A stretch of DNA of 16,554 nt from Gemmatimonadota bacterium (GTDB lineage Bacteria; Gemmatimonadota; Gemmatimonadetes; Longimicrobiales; Gaopeijiaceae): assembly GCA_007127575.1 (NCBI GenBank), contig SKZC01000492.1, positions 1 through 16,554 on the forward strand, read 5' to 3'. The position numbers were made by a program, and so were the translations under genes. Position 1 is the first letter of the stretch, and every line of letters starts with the position of its first letter. Below are positions 1 to 6,754 of this stretch, in pieces. The notes under the pieces were generated by a model that made no database searches, had not been told where the DNA came from, and saw nothing but the letters and a program-made list of their open reading frames with translations.

Positions 1-311
1 GAGATGCGGAGTGGTCCCTCACCGCGGGGGCGGGGTGGGGCTTCGCCCTGGGCGGAGGGGAGGCTTCCCTCTCCAACGACCCGGTGATGATGCTGGGGGG
101 TGAGCTCCGGACCGGCTCCCGCTGGAAGCTGGTGACGGAGAACTGGTTCGCCCCGGGAGCCAGGGATCTCCACGGAATCTTCACCGGCGGCGTGCGGTTT
201 CTGGGCGATCGGCTTTCGGCGGATCTGGGGGTGGGTCTGGCGTTGGAGGATCGGGGGAGCGCGTGCTGCCTTCCCCTGGTCAACTTCGTCTACGGGTTCG
301 GGGGAGGATAG
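1..311 (+). CDS. C-terminal fragment of a beta-strand-rich, probably outer-membrane protein
   Basis: An open frame enters from the left edge (first full codon at 3) and ends at TAG 309-311, leaving about 102 residues with no start in the window. The visible part is rich in Gly and alternates polar with hydrophobic or aromatic residues (for example GVRFLGDRLSADLGVGLAL), the pattern of amphipathic beta strands in outer-membrane barrels or porin-like surface proteins. It ends in GFGGG instead of the usual terminal Phe, so a classical BAM C-terminal signal is not obvious. I do not recognise a family. The next gene begins 82 bases downstream on the same strand, so they could be co-transcribed, but nothing shows it. 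The reading frame is secure; the function is a guess from composition. Confidence 0.6.
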   Translation, partial: DAEWSLTAGAGWGFALGGGEASLSNDPVMMLGGELRTGSRWKLVTENWFAPGARDLHGIFTGGVRFLGDRLSADLGVGLALEDRGSACCLPLVNFVYGFGGG

Positions 312-393
312 AGCGTCCCTCCGCTTGCCCCCGGCTTCTCCCGACTCTAACCTCCCCAGGAAGCGTTCCGCCCACCCTTCCGGGAGGTGTTCC

Positions 394-2682
394 ATGTACG
401 CCCGACTCTCCTCCTTCGGCCTTCTCGCGGTCTTTCTCTTCACCGGGTTCCTCCCTGCCGAAGCGCAGGAGCGCCGGCCCGTGGAGTACGCCGACCTCTT
501 CCGCCAGGTGTCCGTGGGTCAGGTGGCCCTCTCGCCAGATGAGAGCCGGGTCCTGTATACGGTGACGCCGGGGAGCTTTCCCGAGCCTCGAGGCACCGAC
601 TCCCAGATCCATCTGGCGGAGGTGGACGGAAGTCTGGAACGGCCCATGACCCGGACCCAGGGGGCGGCCAACCGGGATCCACGCTGGCACCCCTCCGGCG
701 ACCTTTTCGCCTTCACCTCCGTTCGGGAGGAAGGCGGGCGGCAGATCTACATGATGGATCCGGATGGCGGAGAGCCCTACCGGGTCACGGATGCGGAGGG
801 CGGGGTCCACTCCTGGGGCTGGAACCACGACGGGACGTCCTTGGCCTTCCTGGCCGGGCGAGGGGCCGAGCGGCAGCTCTGGATGGTGGATGGCCGGGGG
901 GAGGGCACGCCACAGCAGCTCACCGAGCACCCCACCCCGGTGGAGAGCTTTCAGTGGAGAGAGGGCTCCCAGGAGATCTTCTTCGTGGCCGCCGACGACT
1001 GGGACGAGGCCAACTACCTTCGCAGGGACGAGGGGTTCGAGGCGCGCCCCATCCAGCGAGGGCTCGTGTTCGACGACTTTCTGACGCTGTTTCCGGCTCA
1101 CCTCTGGGAGATGGACGCGGTGTCCGGCTCCACCCGACGCGTCACCGAGGGGGAGTTCATCGTCCATGGCTTCGAAGAGTCCCCGACGGGGGACCGATTG
1201 GCCCTGGTGGTGGGGCCGGTGGACCCTCATGCGGACACCCGCCCACGGGAGATTTACCTGGCGGATCCGGCCACCGGGTCCATGGAGCGGCTCACCGACA
1301 ACGATGTGAGCGAGAGCATCCTGGGGTTCTCTCCGGATGGCTCCCACCTGGCCATCACCGCGCCCACCGGCTTCCAGGGGCGGGGCCTTACGGACATCTA
1401 CGTTCGGCCGGTGGCGGGTGGGGACTGGACCGCCGTCACGGGTGCCTTCGACAACGATGTCTTCGGAGGCGCCTGGAGTGAGGACGGAGAGCGGATCTTC
1501 TTCGTGGGTGCCGAGGGGGTGAACCGGCAGCTCTACGAAGCGGGGATCGCGGACACGGAGGTTCGCCGCCTCTCGGATCTCGAGCGAGGGGTGGTGTCCA
1601 TCAACGGAAGCGACCCGGCTTCCACGGCCATTTTGGGTTACTCCGACCCCGAGTCGCCGGAGGATCTCTACGCCGCTTCCTGGGCGTCCGCCGGCGATCC
1701 CGACTCGTGGACCCGACTCACCGACCTGAACCCCTGGGTGGAAGAGGTGGAGTTGGGGCGCACCGAGACCGTGCGTTGGATTTCCGAGGACGGGACGGAA
1801 GTGGAGGGGCTGGTGGTCTATCCTCTGAACCACGACCCCCAGCGGAGCTATCCCCTCATCACCGACATCCACGGAGGACCTGCGGCAGCCTACGTCAACA
1901 GCTTCCTCCCCACCTCCTCCAACCCCCACCGAGCGTATGGCCACCTTCTCGCCGCCCGGGATTACGCCCTCTTCCTCCCGAACTACCGGGGCTCCTCCCA
2001 CTACGGGAACGAGTTCAGGGTGGAGATCGTGGGCGACTACTGGACCCGGGCCACCGAAGACATCCACACCGGCATCGACCACCTGGTGGACCAGGGGCTG
2101 GCACACCCGGATTCGCTGGGGATGATGGGGTGGTCCGCAGGAGGCCACTGGTCAAATTGGATGCTGGTCCAGACGGACCGGTTCAAGGCCATCGCTTCGG
2201 GAGCGGGGGTGACGAACTGGATCTCCCTCTACGCCCAGACGGACAACCAGGCCTCCCGGGAGTGGTATCTGGGGAGGGACGCGTCACTGGACGGCGAGAA
2301 CCAGCCCTGGCACGACTTCGATCACTGGTGGGACGAGTCGCCCCTCAAGTACATCCAGAACGCCTCCACTCCCACCCTCATCCACTTCCCCCAGGCGGAC
2401 CAGCGGATCCCCATGCCCCAGGGACAGGAGCTCCACATGGCGCTGAAGAAGCTGGGGGTGCCCACCGAGTTCCTGGTCTACCCCGACGAGCTCCACGCCC
2501 TCCAGGACCCCCGAAATCAGTTGGTGAAGCTGCTGGGGGATCTGGGGTGGTTCGAGACCTGGATCCGGGGGGACGGGCCCTGGCTGGACTGGAACTACGT
2601 GATGGAGGTGGCCGACGGGATCGAGGAGGGGGTGACCCGCACACCTGGGGTGGCCGCGGAAGACGCGGAAGGGAGCCCCTGA
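394..2682 (+). CDS. Secreted S9 family peptidase (prolyl oligopeptidase / acylaminoacyl-peptidase type)
   Basis: This 762-residue serine exo- or oligopeptidase should remove dipeptides or acyl-amino acids from short peptides outside the cytoplasm. Residues 1-24 form a signal peptide ending AEA before Q25. Residues about 40-400 hold degenerate PD40/WD40-like blades (RWHPSGDLFAFTS, FSPDGSHLAITA, WSEDGERIFFVG), the beta-propeller that gates S9 enzymes. The alpha/beta-hydrolase domain follows with HGGP at 493-496, the nucleophile Ser581 in GWSAGG, Asp669 in QADQRIP and His701 in DELHAL, so the catalytic triad is intact. The length is normal for the family. ATG 394 is chosen because GGGAGGTG (382-389) precedes it and it opens the signal peptide; an in-frame TTG at 325 lacks both. 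The gene is convergent with the amidohydrolase operon (13-base gap), whose products also act on peptides or amides. The exact substrate is unknown. Confidence 0.93.
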   Translation: MYARLSSFGLLAVFLFTGFLPAEAQERRPVEYADLFRQVSVGQVALSPDESRVLYTVTPGSFPEPRGTDSQIHLAEVDGSLERPMTRTQGAANRDPRWHPSGDLFAFTSVREEGGRQIYMMDPDGGEPYRVTDAEGGVHSWGWNHDGTSLAFLAGRGAERQLWMVDGRGEGTPQQLTEHPTPVESFQWREGSQEIFFVAADDWDEANYLRRDEGFEARPIQRGLVFDDFLTLFPAHLWEMDAVSGSTRRVTEGEFIVHGFEESPTGDRLALVVGPVDPHADTRPREIYLADPATGSMERLTDNDVSESILGFSPDGSHLAITAPTGFQGRGLTDIYVRPVAGGDWTAVTGAFDNDVFGGAWSEDGERIFFVGAEGVNRQLYEAGIADTEVRRLSDLERGVVSINGSDPASTAILGYSDPESPEDLYAASWASAGDPDSWTRLTDLNPWVEEVELGRTETVRWISEDGTEVEGLVVYPLNHDPQRSYPLITDIHGGPAAAYVNSFLPTSSNPHRAYGHLLAARDYALFLPNYRGSSHYGNEFRVEIVGDYWTRATEDIHTGIDHLVDQGLAHPDSLGMMGWSAGGHWSNWMLVQTDRFKAIASGAGVTNWISLYAQTDNQASREWYLGRDASLDGENQPWHDFDHWWDESPLKYIQNASTPTLIHFPQADQRIPMPQGQELHMALKKLGVPTEFLVYPDELHALQDPRNQLVKLLGDLGWFETWIRGDGPWLDWNYVMEVADGIEEGVTRTPGVAAEDAEGSP

Positions 2683-2695
2683 CTCCCGGTTCTCG

Positions 2696-3997
2696 TCAGC
2701 GGATGCGGTTGCCGGCGATCCACACGCCGTGGATCTCCCGGGTGTTGAGGATGTCCTGAGTGGGGTCGGCGTCCAGGACCACGAAGTCGGCCCATGCACC
2801 GGGGAGGAGGGTGCCCACGATCCCCTCCAGCCCCATGCATCGCGCGGCGTCTCCGGTGGCGGAGACCAGGACCTCCGTGGGGGTGAGCCCCGAGTCCACC
2901 ATCATCTCCATCTCCACGTGCTCGAAGTAACCCTGGAAGCGGCCGAAGGGACCCGTATCCGTCCCCATGGCCACGCCCACGCCGGCTTCGTGGAGCCGCC
3001 GCATGTTCTCCTGGGCCACGGGTAGCGCCTCTCTCCAGTACTGCGCGGCAGCGCTCTCCCTGACCTGAGCTTGCCGCTCCGGGTCCTCCAGGGTAGCCAC
3101 CGCCTCCGGGTCCGCTCGCTCCAGGAAGAAGGGGTCGTCGAAGAAGTCCGGGCGCTCGGCGTACACGAAGGTGGAGAGCTCCCGGGTCAGGGTGGGGGAG
3201 AGACAGACCTCCCTCTCCAACATGAGCTGGGCCAACTCGTCGTCCACGGGTTCATCCCGGACGCTGTGGGCCACAAGCCGCGCCCCGGCCTCCATCACGC
3301 CCTTGGCGTCCTCGAGCTGATAGATGTGGGCCGCCAACGGGAGTCCCCGCTCCTGCCCCGCCTCGATGAGGGCCCGGTAGACCTCCGGGGTCATCTTCTC
3401 CCCCTGCCCCAGGTTGTCGTCCACCCGGATCTTGAGCCAGTCCACGTCCATGGCCGCCATGCGGGCGGCGTCCTCCCGGGCCTCTTCCGGGGTGGAGGGG
3501 TTGAGCACCGGGCCGGCCACGAAGAGGCGAGTCCGGTCCAGCCCCGGCCCCCACTGTTCGTTTCGGATCCGCACCCCGTCCTCGGTGTCGCCCCCCAGGC
3601 TCACCACCGTGGTCACTCCGTAGTGACCGTACAGGCCGAGCTGGGCCAGGACTTCCTCCCGGTCCCCCCCCGAGTGCCCGTGGGAATTGATGAAGCCGGG
3701 GACGATCCAGCGGCCGTCCAGGTCCACGACCTCGGCGTCGGCGGGGATCTCCACCGCGCCGGCGGATCCCATTTGGCGGACGATCCCTCCTCGCACGACC
3801 AGAACCCCGTCCTCGATCCACGGGCTTCCGGTGCCGTCGAAGATGAAGGCCCCAGTGTAGACCTGAGTCTCCTCCGGATCGGGCTGCGTGGTGGGCGGAG
3901 CCTCCGCCTCACCCGGCGTCTCCCCCTCCGGTGCGTCACAGGCGGCAATCAGGAGGAGGGGGACGAGAAGTGCGAAACGCGAACGAGCTCGGGTCAT
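2696..3997 (-). CDS. Amidohydrolase family lipoprotein (imidazolonepropionase/prolidase-like)
   Basis: This 433-residue metal-dependent hydrolase should cleave C-N bonds of cyclic amides or dipeptides in the periplasm. Residues 1-20 are a lipoprotein signal with lipobox IAAC (Cys20). A small beta-sandwich segment (about 45-95) precedes the TIM barrel. The usual metal site is visible in order: H106-G-H108 on strand 1, Lys189 (DWLKI, possible carboxylated bridging lysine), His224 (AAHIYQ), His244 (VAHSV) and Asp347 (MGTDTG). The C-terminal segment GAWADFVVLDADP is typical of the superfamily. ATG 3997 is used because it opens the signal peptide; earlier in-frame codons back to 4057 would overlap the upstream gene. 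The SD is weak (GAGAG). It is the last gene of a three-gene operon, 13 bases after the M14 gene. The substrate cannot be read from sequence. Confidence 0.9.
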   Translation of the reverse strand: MTRARSRFALLVPLLLIAACDAPEGETPGEAEAPPTTQPDPEETQVYTGAFIFDGTGSPWIEDGVLVVRGGIVRQMGSAGAVEIPADAEVVDLDGRWIVPGFINSHGHSGGDREEVLAQLGLYGHYGVTTVVSLGGDTEDGVRIRNEQWGPGLDRTRLFVAGPVLNPSTPEEAREDAARMAAMDVDWLKIRVDDNLGQGEKMTPEVYRALIEAGQERGLPLAAHIYQLEDAKGVMEAGARLVAHSVRDEPVDDELAQLMLEREVCLSPTLTRELSTFVYAERPDFFDDPFFLERADPEAVATLEDPERQAQVRESAAAQYWREALPVAQENMRRLHEAGVGVAMGTDTGPFGRFQGYFEHVEMEMMVDSGLTPTEVLVSATGDAARCMGLEGIVGTLLPGAWADFVVLDADPTQDILNTREIHGVWIAGNRIR

Positions 3998-4010
3998 GGG
4001 GCTCTCTATA

Positions 4011-5225
4011 TCAGGAAGGTGGAACGTCGAAGAAGAATTGGGCCACCGCCTTTCCAAAGGCCTCCCCCAACGCCTTCGTCCGGGGGACCGTCATGAACTC
4101 CCCGGCATGGGGACCGTACGTTGGGGCCTGGGAGCCGGCCATGGCCGTCATTCCATGGGTGTTCAGGGCGAAATAGCCCCAGCCGCGGGCTCTCTCCGGT
4201 CCCATGGCGGCTCCGGAGGAGCTGGAGAGGCTCCACTCCGGATTGATCTCCTCCATGAGGGCGATGAACTCCTGCATCTCCTGGTAGAGCTCAGGCGAAG
4301 TGGTCTCAGCGCTGTTGTGAAGAATCTGACTGGTCCCGGTCCCCGTGGTCTGGAAATCAGCCAGGAGCACGATGGGCCGGTCCCCCTCGGCCGACGCCAG
4401 CATGGCCTGGGTGGCGGCGTGGATGGTGGGCGTTCGCTCCGGGTGGGGCGAGAGCCAGGCCCGGTTCAGGTCCAACCCCATGAGGTTCGTCCGGTGGTCT
4501 CCGCGGACGACCCCGTCGGGGTTGAGGATGGGGATGATCTGAAAGGCGGCTCGCTGGAGGAGCATCCGGGCCTGGGGGTCGTCGCTCAGGAGCCAGTCCA
4601 TGAGTCCTTCAAGCATCCACGATCCCCCGGTCTCCGCCGGGTGTTGGCGTCCCACCAACCAGACCAGGGCCTTCTCCTCCTCCGGAGATCCGGGGTCGGT
4701 GATCTCCAGGTGATGTACCGCTCGCCCACCCAGGCTCCGGGTCAGGACCCGGACACGGGTGACGAAGGGGTGCTCCTCCATCTCCCCCAGACGGTCCCGC
4801 CACCGGGTCATGGAGTAGACCGGTTGATAGGCGACCCACTCATCGTCGGAGCGGGGAGTGTGGTGAAACGCCTGGAGCCCACCCACGTCCGCCATCTCGT
4901 CGACCCGCTCCCAGGTCTCACCGCCGTCGGAGCTGACCACAGGCCGCTGGTCAGGGTTGGCGGTCTGGTTCAGCCAGCGGAAGTTCAAGGGCTGTCCGCG
5001 GGATCCCCGGACCCGGAAGGAGTACCAACCCCGGATGAACCCGTCGGCATCCCGGCCCAGGATCAGGTCCAGGTTTCCCTCGGAGCGCTCGGCGAAGGCC
5101 GCCAAGCGGGCCCCCTCGAAGTTCGTGACGATGCGGTGACCTTCGGGCCCCGTGGAACCGTCGGAACACCCGAGGAGGGGGACGGTCAGAAACCCGGCGC
5201 AGGTCAGGAGGGGGAGGAGGCGCAT
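4011..5225 (-). CDS. M14 carboxypeptidase-like lipoprotein with CCP-type N-domain and altered active site
   Basis: This 404-residue protein has a lipoprotein signal with lipobox LLGC (Cys20). Residues about 36-150 resemble the beta-sandwich N-domain of cytosolic-carboxypeptidase-type M14 proteins (FEGARL, GNLDLIL, WYSFRV, LNFRWLN, then a W-rich segment). The catalytic domain shows the first zinc pair H195-P-A-E198 in GRQHPAETGG, NPDG, and N254-R255 in DLNRAW for substrate binding. At the place of the third zinc ligand (D-x-H in the family) it reads D290-F-Q292, and near the usual catalytic Glu the segment is YFALNTHGM with no Glu. By eye the enzyme may therefore be weakened, inactive or repurposed for binding. 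The start at 5225 lies 4 bases after the upstream stop, implying translational coupling. Family membership is firm; activity is uncertain. Confidence 0.85.
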   Translation of the reverse strand: MRLLPLLTCAGFLTVPLLGCSDGSTGPEGHRIVTNFEGARLAAFAERSEGNLDLILGRDADGFIRGWYSFRVRGSRGQPLNFRWLNQTANPDQRPVVSSDGGETWERVDEMADVGGLQAFHHTPRSDDEWVAYQPVYSMTRWRDRLGEMEEHPFVTRVRVLTRSLGGRAVHHLEITDPGSPEEEKALVWLVGRQHPAETGGSWMLEGLMDWLLSDDPQARMLLQRAAFQIIPILNPDGVVRGDHRTNLMGLDLNRAWLSPHPERTPTIHAATQAMLASAEGDRPIVLLADFQTTGTGTSQILHNSAETTSPELYQEMQEFIALMEEINPEWSLSSSSGAAMGPERARGWGYFALNTHGMTAMAGSQAPTYGPHAGEFMTVPRTKALGEAFGKAVAQFFFDVPPS

Positions 5226-5229
5226 CCGA

Positions 5230-5997
5230 CTACGGGGACTGGATGGGAGCCGTCGCCCCACCCACCCCCACTGCCAGGTGGGTGAACTGGCGGGTTCCGG
5301 AGGAGGCATGGGCTCCCACCCCCACCACCCCCGCTTCGGTGATGAGCTCGTCGGTGGTCTCGAAGGTCCATCCTGGGGGCTCCGGTTGGTCGTCTTCCCA
5401 GAAGCGGGCCTGGAGGCGGCTTCCCTCCGCCCGGAAGCGGAGCCAGTACCAGCGATTCGGCTCCCAGCGGACTCCCTCGGCTTCCGCAAGGGGGGTTTCG
5501 CTGCCTTCCACGAGGCGGACGATACGCACCCGGTTCTGCCAGAGCTCCAGGGCGTACCCCGTCTCGTCGGCCGGCCCGCCTCGAGCCCGGACGATGAGGC
5601 GGTTCTGGGCGCGCTGAGGGAGCTCTGTGGCCTGGACCCGGGCTACGATCTCCACATTCACGGGTGTCCCCACCTCCATCCATGCCAGCAGGCGGTGGGC
5701 GTCGGCGGAGGAAGCGTGAACCAGGCGGGGGACTTCCGCTTCGGCCTCGTGCTGAACCTCCCAACGCTGCTGGGCCACGTTCCAAGCCGGAAGCCACCCC
5801 TGAGGAGAAGAACCGTTGGGATGGTCGCGAAAGTCCTGGGCAAAGACCTGGTCGGCGGCACCTGGCTGGGTTACGTCCGTGGAATCGCAGGCGAGCAGGA
5901 TGAGCAAGAGTGCCGGGAGGAACAGAGTCCGGAGGACCTGGGACCTGCACATTGGTGGGGGGCGAGATGGGGATTCCAGTTGGGGACTAGGCGGCAT
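5230..5997 (-). CDS. LamG/concanavalin A-like domain lipoprotein
   Basis: This is a predicted surface or periplasmic protein of 255 residues and the first gene of the three-lipoprotein operon. A hydrophobic segment ends in lipobox LLAC followed by Asp. After it comes one beta-jelly-roll domain: the strand pattern and the segment NRWYWLRFRAEGSRLQARFW, followed by a terminal strand (GVVGVGAHASSGT), match LamG-like or DUF1080/GH16-like concanavalin folds. I see no glycosidase catalytic motif, so carbohydrate or glycoprotein binding is more likely than hydrolysis. Start choice: ATG 5997 has an AGGAG five bases upstream. ATG 5952 would give a shorter, more typical lipoprotein n-region (MCRSQVLR) but has no SD. 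The stop is 4 bases before the M14 start, so the protein may work with it, for example to anchor a peptidase to glycosylated substrate; that link is inference. Confidence 0.75.
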   Translation of the reverse strand: MPPSPQLESPSRPPPMCRSQVLRTLFLPALLLILLACDSTDVTQPGAADQVFAQDFRDHPNGSSPQGWLPAWNVAQQRWEVQHEAEAEVPRLVHASSADAHRLLAWMEVGTPVNVEIVARVQATELPQRAQNRLIVRARGGPADETGYALELWQNRVRIVRLVEGSETPLAEAEGVRWEPNRWYWLRFRAEGSRLQARFWEDDQPEPPGWTFETTDELITEAGVVGVGAHASSGTRQFTHLAVGVGGATAPIQSP

Positions 5998-6002
5998 CCA
6001 CA

Positions 6003-6007
6003 CTCCT
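6003..6007 (-). promoter_or_regulatory. Ribosome binding site deciding the LamG-like gene start
   Basis: On the minus strand AGGAG lies five bases before ATG 5997, while ATG 5952 has only a C-rich leader. This favours the longer N-terminus although the signal peptide alone would suit the shorter one. Confidence 0.5.
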
Positions 6008-6045
6008 GCATAGACTCTCTGGGCCGGAAGGTGAGCCCGGAAAGT

Positions 6046-6074
6046 TTGGTTCGCTACGGTCACGGCTTCATAAT
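6046..6074 (+). promoter_or_regulatory. Candidate promoter for the GroES-like gene
   Basis: TTGGTT (6046-6051), a 17-base spacer and CATAAT (6069-6074) form a sigma-70-like arrangement in the only conspicuously AT-rich stretch of the region (ATAATAATAATA, 6070-6081). Transcription would begin near 6082 and leave a leader of about 115 bases before ATG 6198. The -10 match is good, the -35 match partial. It is read by eye and untested. Confidence 0.4.
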
Positions 6075-6075
6075 A

Positions 6076-6106
6076 ATAATAGGTTTGCGTGTGGCTCGAA
6101 TGCCAA
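6076..6106 (-). promoter_or_regulatory. Candidate promoter for the three-lipoprotein operon
   Basis: On the minus strand TTGGCA (6106-6101) is followed after 19 bases by TATTAT (6081-6076), with two further TATTAT repeats directly downstream. The spacing is longer than ideal, but the -35 and -10 matches are each 5 of 6. It shares the AT-rich block with the plus-strand candidate, so the two transcription units may compete for or share regulation. Confidence 0.35.
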
Positions 6107-6197
6107 CCGAGCCCCCGGAGGGTTCCCGGCTCCCGCCTTGAGGTTGCCCCCCTCCTTGCCCCACCTTGTGGAGTACCCACTGACACCAGAGGCGAAG

Positions 6198-6596
6198 ATG
6201 TCATCTCCGAGAAAGCGGCTGATCGTGGTCGGCGACCGGGTCCTCATATCCCCGGAGGAGGGGGAGGAGCGGAGCAAGGTCGGCCTCTACCTTCCCAAGA
6301 CCGCCGTGGACAACCAGGCGGTGCAGGGCGGCCGCGTGATGGCCACCGGACCCGGGACCCCCATATCGGCCCCTACGGATCTGGACGAGGAGCCGTGGAG
6401 GATCGCCTCAGGGGAGCCCCGCTACCTCCCGGTACAAGCGGAGGTGGGCGACTACGCCCTCTTCTTCCGGAAGGCGGCGGTGGAAATCAATTTCGATGAT
6501 GAGCGGTACCTGGTGGTTCCCCAGGCCGCCATCCTCACCCTGATCCGGGAAGATCTGCCCGAGGGCGTGGGGGACGCCGTACTTCCCGACGACTGA
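6198..6596 (+). CDS. GroES-like co-chaperonin with enlarged loop
   Basis: This 132-residue protein aligns by eye with Cpn10/GroES. VVGDRVLISP (10-19) matches the first strand, EEGEERSKVGLYLP (20-33) occupies the mobile loop that docks on GroEL, GGRVMATGPG (44-53) is the central strand, and VGDYALFF (83-90) with YLVVPQAAILTLI gives the C-terminal half. Between GPG and VGD there are 29 residues where E. coli GroES has 14, so the roof hairpin is about twice the normal length, and the C-terminus carries about 15 extra acidic residues. A cytosolic role capping a chaperonin is expected, but no groEL is adjacent, as it would be in a canonical groESL operon. ATG 6198 follows an AGAGGCGAAG stretch; the in-frame TTG at 6138 is less likely. 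A second, specialised copy in the genome is probable. Confidence 0.82.
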   Translation: MSSPRKRLIVVGDRVLISPEEGEERSKVGLYLPKTAVDNQAVQGGRVMATGPGTPISAPTDLDEEPWRIASGEPRYLPVQAEVGDYALFFRKAAVEINFDDERYLVVPQAAILTLIREDLPEGVGDAVLPDD

Positions 6597-6754
6597 CGGG
6601 CCAGGGCGGCGGAGTTCTCCCCGCACTCGGCACCCATATCCACAGTCGTCGCCGGCTCTCCCAGTCGCGCCCGACCCCGCCGTCAGGCTCGATCCCCGTC
6701 GCTGCGGCACCGCCCGACTGCGGGCCCGTCCGCCACCGGGAAAAGGAGTTCACC
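6597..6754 (+). other. Intergenic region between the GroES-like and serpin genes
   Basis: This C-rich stretch of 158 bases has no convincing ORF, hairpin terminator with a T-run, or consensus promoter. The only functional element I can point to is the serpin ribosome binding site at its right end (AGGAG, 6744-6748). Whether the serpin is read from its own promoter or through from the co-chaperonin gene is not decidable here. Confidence 0.5.

Noticed and set aside
325..393. TTG-initiated extension of the S9 peptidase
   Set aside because: It would bury the signal peptide behind 23 polar residues; ATG 394 has a proper SD.
280..2148. Long minus-strand open frame (about 620 codons) opposite the S9 peptidase
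   Set aside because: The translation is Gly/Pro/Arg/His-rich with no recognisable motif, while the opposite strand encodes a full enzyme with catalytic triad; it is an antisense shadow in GC-rich DNA.
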